A DNA stretch of 64,000 nt from NCBI GenBank assembly GCA_030062745.1, contig CP099841.1, forward strand, positions 35,158,974 through 35,222,973, in the 5' to 3' direction. The translations under genes were made by a program, and so were the position numbers. The notes beneath the pieces are model-generated. The model was given only the letters and a program-made list of their open reading frames with translations. It was not told the origin of the DNA and did not search any database. Each line of letters begins with the position of its first letter. Within the stretch, counting starts at the first letter, position 1. This DNA comes from Capitulum mitella. Taxonomy: Eukaryota > Arthropoda > Thecostraca > Pollicipedomorpha > Pollicipedidae. Below are positions 1 to 11,000 of this stretch, one piece after another.

Positions 1-902
1 GCAAGGCTGTTTCGTGTTTGTTCCTCGCCGGACGAGATGAAAGATTGGATGCCACCTCCCAAACGGTGTTTTGGGGACCACGGCAATACGGCGCACGACA
101 GCGCCGTGGACTTTGGCATAGCGGACGATGCATTAATTGTACAAGTTTTGGAAACAAAAATTGGTGACCCCAGGTCATCTCAGGTCACCGAACCATGACG
201 TCATTACTGAATGCTCCCAGGAGGATTTCTGCATCAAATATCTTTGCGCTGCTTTGGTACAAAAGGTATGCATAAACGGCAGATGACGGACATGAAGTCG
301 GCTCATAATGGTAGTTGTTATGCGAACAGGTTACTTTAGATAGGTAGATGATATTTTTAAGGCCAGACGAGGTCAGTGACCTAAGATGACCTTTTTTGAA
401 CTTATAATGTTCCTGTACTAATTTTTGGCACTGGATATAGTAAATGATGAGACGATTTCAGGCCTCTTTGGCCCCATATGTGTCGTTTTTGACTCCAGAA
501 AATCGACTTGGAGTTCCGGAGCATAAAGTCTGAACTGATCTAGAAAGTCACTGGTTGATCTGACGAGATTAAACTGGTTACCGTTGAATTCCTTAGGCAC
601 TCGGTTATCGAGGGCTTTTCGTCCCGTGGCGCTAGCTAAATTACGGGCCAAATGGCGAGGGGTGCCTACCCCCGCTCCCTTGTGGAAATTCGTCCCGTCC
701 GGTGAGGGTGAAGGCGAAACTAGCTTTCCGGCTGTTTAACTTTTTCACTGCTGTTGAGCCGTGCAGGTAATTCGTGTAAAACCCGAAATGTACATTCCTG
801 CGTGTTAGTCATGGAATGGTTGCTGAGAATTGTGATTGTTCTGTCCGATGTTGAGCACCATGTAGTTCAACGTTGTGAAGCTGGGGCGTTTGTGGGTTGC
901 AG

Positions 903-3890
903 CTGAACTTTTCGCAGCCGTCCGGTGACGGCGAGACGTCGGAGACAGTGTCGTGCGTCTCCGAGACGCCCCGCCACGACAGCGGCTGCCGAGAACTGGA
1001 CAGACACAGCAACATCACCGTTCTGCGCTGCTACCGGTGCACCAAGCGCTTCGACGACACCACCAGCCTGTTTCAGCACTGGCGAGATGAGATCAACTGC
1101 CACATCGTGTGCCTGTTTTGTCGCGAGGAATTCATCACCAACGCCAAGCACGACCAGCACATCCGACTGTGCCAGGCACTGGTGTGCGCCCAGTGCAAGA
1201 CGCCCTGTCAGGACTATCCGGACTACGAGCACCACATCTTGGTGTGCCAATTCGCCGGCAAGTGCGAGCCCGTGGAGGTGCTGGCCGCGCGCGTCCAGTG
1301 CCCCTACTGCGACCGGCTCTTCACGCAGATCCACATGTTCAAGCGGCACCTGAAGATCCTGCACGAGGTGGAGCACATGCAGCGCTTCGGGCTAAAGATC
1401 CAGCGGAAGTTTCGGCCCAACGAGCGCGAGTTCCCGTGCCGCCAGTGCGGCCGCACCTTCAACCGCGTCTACAACCTGAAGATGCACCAGCTCTCGCACG
1501 GCCGACACGGCCAGTACCGCTGCGAGACGTGCAACAAGACGTTCCGCTTCCGCTCCAACCTGGACCGGCACGCGCGCTCGCACAGCAGCCAGCAGCACGT
1601 GTGCCGCGTGTGCAACCAGGAGTTCCGGCTGCTGCGTCAGCTGCGCGGCCACATGAACCTGGCGCACGACAAGGACGTCTTCCCCTGCGAGATCTGCCAG
1701 AAGAACTGCGACGGCTACCAGCGCCTGCTGGCGCACACGCGCACGCACCATTCGCAGAAGTCGTACTCGTGCGGCGTGTGCGGCCGCGCCTTCAACAGCA
1801 AGCACAAGTACAAGGAGCACATGAATGTGCACGAGGGTCGCTACGCGTACGAGTGCCACCTCTGTTCGGAACGCTTCTTCACGCGCGACCACCTGCGCAA
1901 GCACTACCGCAAACAGCACCCGGAGGTGAAGAAGGTGCCGCGCCGCGCCACCATGCGCCGCCCGCTCGAGGAGGGCCGCCAGTTCTTCGAGCCGACCGAT
2001 CTCGGCCCGATGATCAACGACACGGTGACGCTGTACCAGGCGAGCGCCGACAGCGGCGACGCCTCGGTCGTCAAGTTCGAGGTGGTGGGCGAGCCGTGCG
2101 AGCAGCAGGTGGTGGAGGCGTACGCCGCCGACCAGACCAGCCAGGAGATGATGGACGGCGGGTACCAGGTGCGCCCAGCCTTACATATAATGCTACTGCT
2201 CATGTCGCGGACTTTTCAGTTATTCATAGCCATTACCATGACACCTAATATGTCTTGCATGGGTTCAGAATTGAGGGAATTCGGCAGTGAGTAAAAAGGT
2301 GTTTCATTAGTATCCATTAAAATAAGTCATACAGGGTCTCAAAAAGGACCTTTCAGCACAACAAGCAGACTACTTGTAGGCGTGTGTTTCAATATAGCTA
2401 CTACGAGAAATGTGCAGACATTTCTGCACTGCATATAATATATACTGCAGAAATACAAAATACAAATATACAAAATACAAAGAAATACAAATACTGCAGA
2501 AAAGTGCACTTGAACCTTCACGACAAAAGTATGTTTGCCAGGTGTACGAGGGATCGGAGCAGCACGTGTTGGGAGAGTACAGCACAGTGGCTGAAGGTGA
2601 CACCTACAGCACCGCCGGATCCTGCAGCCGGCCCGGACACGCGGTCCAGTACTATCAGCAGCAGGTAATGGCACTGGACGCGTGTTGGCGGCACTCTGAC
2701 AGGCCCGCGCAGGGGAAGAGGCGGTGTAAAGCTAGCGGAAGGCCACTTTGTCCTTTAAGCTACCGTTTTTTTTTTTTTGCAGCCCATCACAACTAGTACT
2801 GCCCAACAGAGCTGAGATCACGGTTTTACCTCTGTTGTGAAAAAGCATGTTTTCCTTAACAAAACTGCAGTCTTTACCATTTGCGCGATGTGTGCCTCCC
2901 ATGTTCTTGTGATGTTATTATGTTATTTGCCCGCATTATGTCCTCTACTTTTCCGTGTAAATGTTAAAGATCGGTGGGTGCGGAATCATCGGATATGGTC
3001 GACGTAAAGAATGAAGCAGCCCCATAGTAGGAACTGAGGCTGGTCTCTGGACACGACTAGCGCCCTGTACAACCGGCCTCTGCTTCGGTCGCCAGGTGAC
3101 TGACGGCGTGGACGGCGCGGCGACCCTGCTGAGCCTGGAGCCGGCTCCGCCAGGCTCCGTCTCGGATGTGCCCGAGGGCGCCACCGTCATGACCTACATC
3201 GTGCCGGAGACGTCGTCGTCCCAGTTCAGCGTGCAGGACAGCGGCTGGGCCGACGGCGGCCTGTTCGGCTTTCAGCCGCTGACCACGCCGGAGAAGCGGC
3301 CGGCCGACGGCGTGCTGTTTGCCGCCGGCGGCGCGGGCCCGGCGCCCGGGCACGGCCTGGCCGCGCCGTCCCTCTTCCTCACGCCGGACAAGGCGTCGCT
3401 GGAGTCGCAGAATCTGTTCCTGACGCCGGAGCGGCCGGCGGCCGTCTCGCAGGCGGCGTTCGCGGCGGCGGACGCGGCTGCGGGTCGGGCGCCGCCGCTG
3501 GCCACGCCAGAGCGTTCGGCCGGCGCGCTGTACCCCCCGGCCGGCGCCGGCTCGCAGCCCGCGTCGCCCTTCCCCTGGCCGGGCGCCGTGAAGCCGGAGC
3601 TACCGCTGCCGGCGCCGGACGAGATGCCAGTCGCCCTGCAGCAGCTGACGGCGGCCGTGAAGGCCGAGGCAGACGTCGGCCCGTTCCCGCGTGGCGGACA
3701 GTTCGCGGCCGTCTCCGGCGTCGCCGCGGCGCCCCGGCCCAGGCCGGCGGTGACGCCGCCCCGCGCGGTCTGCAGTCCCCGGTTCTGCTCGCCGCGCCGC
3801 GCCCCGGCCGACGCGCGCGCGCCCATCTTCACGTCTCCGCAGCAGACGCCGGTCGTGGTGTCGGCGCTGGGCGAGTCCGGGCCGGTGTAG
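903..3890 (+). CDS. C2H2 zinc-finger protein, C-terminal three exons
   Basis: Probable sequence-specific DNA-binding nuclear protein. Exons: about 903 (or 918) to 2168, 2542-2664, and 3096-3890 (TAG). All junctions are phase 0: CAG|gtgcgc, then ag|GTGTACGAG, then CAG|gtaatg, then ag|GTGACTGAC. The first visible exon has no early ATG and follows two candidate acceptors (AG at 901-902 or 916-917), so the N-terminus lies in an unseen upstream exon. Three atypical N-terminal fingers (C2HC-like spacing, e.g. CLFC...H...C) precede seven canonical C2H2 fingers, starting with CPYCDRLF and ending with CHLCSERF. Linkers are mostly not TGEKP. The last exon encodes a Pro/Ala-rich tail of 264 residues with repeated TPEK, TPDK and TPER motifs and several SP/TP sites, probably a regulatory region. 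About 722 residues are visible. No named orthologue recognised. Confidence 0.85.
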
Positions 3891-4181
3891 TGTAGTCCCG
3901 GCCGGGCCGATGTAGTGTTGGCAGAGGGCCCGCCCCGGCCGCCAGGCGAGGACTTCGATCCACTGTAGCGATTCCGTGGGATGGGGGGTCAGATGCCCGC
4001 TGTGCCCACGCCTCGGCGCTGCGAGGCCACGCTCCGCTTAAACCCGATGTACATAAAGCGACTTAGCTGTTGAATAATTCATGTTTCGTGAGCCTATTTA
4101 TTTAAGTCACTTATGACATTTTGATTTGCGTGATTGTGCTCGTTTGAAGAAAAGATGAGCCGTTAGTTCAGGTTGGTCTTC

Positions 4182-4187
4182 AATAAA
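4182..4187 (+). terminator. Polyadenylation signal of the zinc-finger gene
   Basis: AATAAA, 292 bases after the zinc-finger stop codon. A second AATAAA lies at 4301. The choice between them is inferred from position only. Confidence 0.55.
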
Positions 4188-4272
4188 CAACTGGCTTTGT
4201 CGGGCGTAGTTTGGAATTTCGGTTAATGACAGTTTCGCTGAAGTATCTGAACATCGAAAATCGAGTTCGAAA

Positions 4273-4278
4273 TTTATT
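4273..4278 (-). terminator. Candidate polyadenylation signal of the carrier gene
   Basis: TTTATT on the + strand reads AATAAA on the - strand, about 810 bases after the carrier stop codon. If used, the two convergent genes end within about 100 bases of each other. I did not find a nearer AATAAA between 4279 and 5084. Confidence 0.35.
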
Positions 4279-4309
4279 TCTTGATTTAGAAAAAAAACGG
4301 AATAAAAAG

Positions 4310-5084
4310 ATGCACCTCACGAGAAGTTGGTATGCACAAATACTGTTGACCACGAACGTTTAGGACTCATGAAAGACGCTATACGAAGGAGACATCAAAT
4401 GAGCCGGATTACGATTGACCTAAGCAGCGACAGGCGACCAGGAGCTGCTGGTGCTGTACAAGTCACAAACGTGGCCCCTCTTCGTCGATCGTGATCTGCC
4501 AGATCCAATGCCAATGCCAGAATCGCCTGCAATGCGACGGCGCAACATGCGACAATCAAACCACCTACGCGGCCTCTGTACCGCGCCACAGGGGTACCAC
4601 CATGCGATCCGCGAGCAAGGCAAACTGGCAGGACTATGCGCGTGCATCGACGCGACGTTCCCGTTCTCATATCCCTGATGGACGACCACGCTGAGCCCGG
4701 CCAGCCGACAGAAACACTGGCCGGCTCTATGTACACGAACGCACGCGTGCTCTTCGCCAACGAAACGCGCTAGCGCACCGCCTGCGCACAACAAACGTCA
4801 GCAGATAAAACAGCACCATCAAGGCTCAATAAATAACGGTCCTCACGACCCACGGCGGGCAGGCGGCCCGGCGCGCCGCCTCCGACGGCCGGGAGCGCTC
4901 CGACGGCCAGCTCCGCCCGCTCACTACACATCGCTACCCGCAGCTACGTCTAGCAGTCGACCGGGAATATTGCACGGCTACCCGAGCCGAGGGGCCCCCG
5001 GCGGCGCCGGACCGCACCGGCGCGCGGCGGGCCCGGTGCCGCCGGCCACGGCAACCGCGCTAATTGGTCTAGGCCGCGGCTTCG
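4310..5084. other. Convergent 3' region between zinc-finger and carrier genes
   Basis: No coding exon recognised. It probably contains the 3' UTR of the carrier gene. The stretch 4850-5080 is GC-rich and opens small chance frames on both strands. Confidence 0.4.
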
Positions 5085-8000
5085 TTACGTCATCGTCACG
5101 CCCAGTGCTGTCCGGCACTTCTCGTAGACGACGTACGATATGCTGACGGCGGGCGCCACCTTGAGGAAGTTGGGCGCGATGCCCCGGTACAGGCCCAGGA
5201 AGCCCTCCTGTTTTACGATCGAGCGGAACTGGGCGCGCATGTTGAGGCTGGAGGGGTCGATGCTGCCGGCCCGCTGCTGCATCACGGCTGCAACGCAACC
5301 AAACACGGCGTCAACGACCAGAACATACTCATCTTTCCCGAGAACACAACGGATGCAGAGTGATCACCCGCAGCCTTCGCACGAAACGTCAGAGCTGCAG
5401 GAGAGCAGTGAGTCCAGGGTACAACCGCGGGTAGGAGGTACTCGACGAAACACATCACAAGACGGACAGCAGGCAGTACGCGGGACAGATCACACGCCGG
5501 GTAGGGAGGACCAGCGAAGTCACCTGCGGCCTGTAGTCGCGTGCGGACCAGCGCCAGCGGGTAGGAGGCGATCTGGCCGCATGTGCTGCTAACCGTGCCG
5601 CAGGCCAGCAGCACCATCACGCCCGGGTCCTCTGACTGGTCGTGGGTTCGCAGGTAGTGCTTCTTCAGCGTCTCGTACACGGTGAGGTCGATGCCTGCGG
5701 AACGTTCCAGAGCGTCACATGCGCGATATCGCTTCATGGGCTGGGTGAGAGCAGGCCCTTCTACACAAACCTGCATGGCCGCACAACGGCCTGGCAGCAC
5801 ATGAACGCACACTGGCAGGGAGTCCTGCCTGTGTGCGTCAGTTCTGCCGCGGGCCGCGGGACCGACGCAGCCCACATACTGGGCTTCATCACAGAAAAGT
5901 AGCGAGAAAAAGAGACGCGAAATCACGACACAGGCGTACGCTACACACCGTAACCCTCCCGGAGAATTTGTATTACTGACACGTCAAAATTCTTCACCTT
6001 CTCCAATGCCACTGGCAGTCGATCTGCGCAGTCGCCTCTGAGCACACTCGGAACACGACGTTGATCGCTGATGGTTCTGTTCGACACAACGCATCTGCCA
6101 ACCCTGCCAACGCCAGCCGGTAAACTATGCCCAATAATAGCGGCCCACCGGAACCACTGACCAGCGTAGGGAATGATGCCCAGCAAGTTGGGAACGTAGC
6201 CCTTGTAGAAGCTCCGGAGGCCCTCGGTGCGGTAGATCTTCAAGGCGGCATCCAGCATGCCCTTGTACTGGCCGGTCCGACGAAGGGCCAGCCGGGTCTT
6301 GAGCACCTGCGAGTTGAGAGCAAAAGGAAGGGTCACAGCCGCGCAGCCGAGCATCACGCGTCCACACGGATGTGACAAAGCTCGCGCCGCTTCACCGCGC
6401 ACCAGCAACAAACGTCTACCTCTACGGGTGCTAAAACTGCCAACATGTCGGGTCCGGAGTTTCTCAGCATTTCTAATGCAATGGCTTCTTCATAGACGTG
6501 AGAAATAGTTGAATGTCGCAGTGGGTCCCTGACCTCTCGCCTGCACTCACAGCTAGGCCTCTATCAAAGTGGCACACGATCTCCCGTAAACAGAGCAATC
6601 AAACGTTCCACAATCCACCAGACAAACAAACCCCTACCAAACCAGAGCCAAGCCAGCATACCCACGCTCCACGCCTCGCCGAGCAACCCCCTCCCTTCCC
6701 ACGGACCGCTGCGTCCCTGCCGCACCTCCATCGGGTAGATGACCGTCTGGCTGAAGCTGCCCGCGAAGCTGCCCGCCGCGAAGCGCTCGTAGACGGTGAT
6801 GTCGTGAGGGCCCTCGCCGCGCAGCGCCCGCTTGGCGTACTCGTACGCCATGAACTTGAGCGCCGACTCGGGCGCAATCTTAAGCACGTTGATGCCGTTA
6901 CCGCGCCACAGCGACGGCACGCCGCCCTCGTTGAGCATATGGCGTAGGCAGTGCCGGATGCTGCAGAAGTGTGACTTGCCATGGACCTGCAGCCAGGAAA
7001 CACGTTCAATGATCGCACGTGTGGACGGCGAAACTTGACTGGGAGTTCAGTGCGAAATGGCTTCGTTTAGGGGCGATAATTATGCAGCTGCCAAGGGCTA
7101 GGCCGGCGGGACAAGACTGCCTCTCACAGATATGCGCAATTTTTTCAACAGCCAGGTCCGATCCCCAGGTCTGTCCGCAAATCTACGTCTCACAACCTGC
7201 ACGTAGAGACGCGGGGAACGGAAGCCGCGAGTCCGATCCCCGGCCGTGCCGCACCTGCAGGAAGACCTTGAGTCGGTCGAGCGGCGCGGTGGCGGTGCGC
7301 GACACGGCGCCGGCCACGCCGCCGGCCAGCAGGTGGCGCCACCACAGCCCCTGCTGCAGCTCCTCGGCGCTGAAGTCGTCCGGCACATTGAGGTCCTCGC
7401 CGATGTCCAGGTACTGTAAGCAGAGCAGACCGCGCGCGTCCAGCCGGCGCAGCAGCGGGTGCAGCGGGTGGGCGGAACGCAGCGCGGCCGGCGGCAGCCA
7501 GGCGGCCACCGGCTGCAGCGGCGGCGGCGGCGCCGACATGGCGCACGTCACCGCCGGCCGCGCGGCGCGCAGCCGGCAGCCGCCGCCGCCGTCGCGCCCG
7601 CCCATGCCGCGCGCGGGAGGGGAGAACGTCGCTGGCCGGACCGGCGCACACGGCTGCCGGGGAGAGGAGAGGTCTGTGTCAGCGAGAGCCAAGGGCGCGG
7701 CCGCGGCGGTCGGCCGGCCGGCGTCCCCGGAGGACCGGCGGTCACCGCCCGGCCTGCAGCGGCCGGCCGGCCGGGCTGCACCGGGTCACGGGAGCCCCGC
7801 GGCCCGGGCGACAGCGGCGCCGCCGGCCGGCCGGGCGCAGCAGGGTCCGAGCCGGCCGCCGGGTCCGGTCTCAGGGACGCCGAGCGGAGCACACGACCGA
7901 CCGCCAGCGGCCCCGGATCGGGCCATAACCGAAACACCCCGACAGAAGCCATGCAAAGTGCCGGCCCGCTGAACCACTGTTCAACAGTGCAAACATCTGT

Positions 8001-11000
8001 GGATGTGTAAGAGCAAAAGTAAAGCGGATTTACTGGCGCCGGAAACACGAAAAAGGGGTGTGACGCAACGGCAAAATCGTGAACATCGTATTCACAAACA
8101 AATGAACGAGTACAGTAAACATGCCATGCACGTCTGCTGCAGCGATGCAAAAGTCCATACGGACTTGCTGCAGGCCAAGCTACTGCGCAGCTTGTTTCCG
8201 GGCAAAAGCTCAACCAAGGCCCCAGCGAGGTGAGGGAGGGGAGGGAGGGCACACCGCTGACAGGAACGAGAAGGCATACCGTTGGCCTGCAGAGTGTACA
8301 GTGAGAATGGCAGATCTGACCTCACTTAGAACTAGGACCACAAACGACACACCGAAGAGTCCCAGGAGCGACCCGTAGTGAGGGCGCCCGGCGCCAGCCA
8401 ACAGGAGGCTCCAGCTCTGCTAGCGATGCTATCCAGCCGCGGCCTCGACGGCCCGGTCTACGTATCAACAGGTCAGACAGATCGCTGTGCAGGCTGCAGC
8501 CGACAGCCGCACTAAAACAGCATCCACTGGAAGCCCCGTGACGCGCGGGTGACGTCATACGGGCCGAATGACGTCCCCGAACCGTCCGACGGGCGGATTT
8601 TCACCGGGCGCGTGTCCCGAAGCACCGTGACGGCGCAGCCGGGCAGTGTGCGACAGAGCGACACAGCGACAGCGACAACACAGCCTGGCTACGGCGCACG
8701 ACCACGTGCGAGACAGCAGTCGCCGGCCAAACCGTGAGGGAGGACATTAGGGTCCGGCCTAGAGCCCTCGTCGCCACACACCCGTCCGAAGCCGGCCGCC
8801 TTGGCCGAGCCAGCCGACTGTGAACACGGACCAGACCAAACGCACACTCAGTAGCGCCGACACCCTGGGCGCTGAGGCGCGCGCGGTCGCGCCGCCTGGA
8901 AATCGGCTACAAGCACTGACTGCCTGCCCGGCTGTTAACACCACCCCAAGCGGCCACCGGCCCCGCTACACTCGGCCAGTTCGACACGATGCCCGCGGCG
9001 GGAGAGGGCGAGACGTTACGTACCGTGGAGTGCCGCCAGTACTGGAGGATGTCGTGCAGCTCCGAGCTCGGGTGGAACAGCAGGTAGTCGCGCCACTCGC
9101 CGTAGCTGATCTCCAAGGTGCCGTCCTTGTCCATACTGCGACCGAGCGCGTCAGGCCGTCAGCACGGGGGGGGGACACGTGACTCGCGCAACCCGCAGGA
9201 GCCTCATCGATGGCACGTGGCAGTCAAACGGTACCAGCCATCACCTCGGCCACCCGGCACCCGTGTCCCAGCGCAGGAACACAGGCTATCTAATGATCTC
9301 TAATGCCTCTAATGATCTCTAATGCCGAATCGTCACACCACTCGCACGGTCGACCAATCGCAGACATTTTCCATGAAAAGGACAAGACAGTTCTGTTGGG
9401 TTTTTTGTTATTTACCGACGGTTTCAGTCCCAGCCAATGGTCACGGGAGGCGGCGAGATAACTCTACTATCCAGACTCCAGCCACTATATGCCGACGCAC
9501 CGGACGGCGTGTAAACCGCATAAAACCAGACAGATCAAGAGAGATATTATGAAAGGTTGTCGTTTTCTACGTAAATAACAGCATCATGTAGAGCACAAGT
9601 CAACAATCAAGAACTACAAACACCCAATACGAACTTCACAGCATACCTGACAACAGTTTAAGAAGCCAAAGGACAGGCACAAACAAAGGAGAGGCACCCT
9701 GAGAAACCGAAGAGCAGGTGCTTAGAAAGCAAACTTTGAACTCATGTTTCTTTTCGTCTTTTTGTGCGGTGAGCACGTTTTCAAGACCAGTTACGCTGTT
9801 TTACCACGACAGTTTCTTGTCGTCTCTGACCCCGAAATACAAGTCCTTTAACAATGATGATTGACCCATATAGCAGTAATGTACATGAACTGAAATTTAC
9901 GACCCAAAAACACTTCACAGATCCTAAATTTAGAATTTTCCAGGGGTGTTGAAGCCATCGCCCCTCGGTCTTCCCGCTTTCCCAGACCCATGCTGCACAT
10001 TCAAGTACCATACACAAGTCGGGGGCTTAGCAGCGAGCAATCACATAAAAAAACTACAGCTTCTCCCCGCGCCCCCGGCACTCAAGAGATAAGCTGAAAC
10101 TCCCTGGCGTTGCTGAATTTATCACACAACGCCCGGCGGTGGCAGTATCTCCCTGATGTGTTCCGTATCGAGCCGGACAAAGCCAGCGGTCACCAGCCGG
10201 CGTCTGCCGCCAGATCAGCTATTCGTTGCGTAACCGGCCCGTGCTGTCGCGTTGCTCAATCCCGGCGGCGAGGACGGCCCGCCCCGGCCGTTCGCGAAAC
10301 CGACAGAAGTTCTGAGTGCTGGCTCACCCCCCCCCCCCGCTGATGAACTGCACGGGAGCCGGAGAGAGGCCACCATTCGGGATGAAAACCAATCCAATTA
10401 CGGGAACATCGATATCTCTGACAAAAATAAATGGCGGACTCAGTGTTCTAAGTTCGAGGGGTGGCAGATTTCTACCAACGAAAATGCACGCGCAACAATT
10501 CAGCACCCAGAAGACACGGGCTCGAAGAAAATACACCTGATGTGTTTTGGGCCTCCCGGAAATGACAGGTAAGATGTAGGACACAACGGGCCCGGGGCAT
10601 ATGGTGAGCGGCCGGGGAAATCGTCAACTCACACCAAACATACCGGACGCTTCACCACAGAATGCATCGCGGTAACGAGGAATCGCCACCAACACGGAAA
10701 CCAGTGATCATTCCCAGCCCGTCTGCCCACAGCGGGCCACCTCCGTCGCCAGGAGCAGGCCGCGTCCCCCCAGCGTCACTCACCGCTGGAGCAGCCTCTT
10801 CGCCTCAGCTCTGTCCACCTGCAGTCCGAGCTTGTGCAGCGAGCTGTAGATCTCCTCTAGGTCCAGACGCCCTGCGACACGGCCGCCAATAGTCAGCCCG
10901 GGCTCGGAGCGCGTCCTCCCGCGCCGCCCGTCTCGCCGCGGCGCCGCCAACTGGCCGCCCGGGCCGCCCGCCGGCACGTCACGGACCGCTTCGGCGAACT

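Noticed and set aside
1109-2248. 379-codon frame inside the zinc-finger exon
   Set aside because: A shadow of the C2H2 frame, rich in Arg, Ala and Pro and lacking any motif.
2169-2294. Extension of zinc-finger exon 1 to a stop at 2294
   Set aside because: The bases after CAG at 2168 form a splice donor, and the next exon continues in the same phase. The extension has a different composition and no zinc-finger features.
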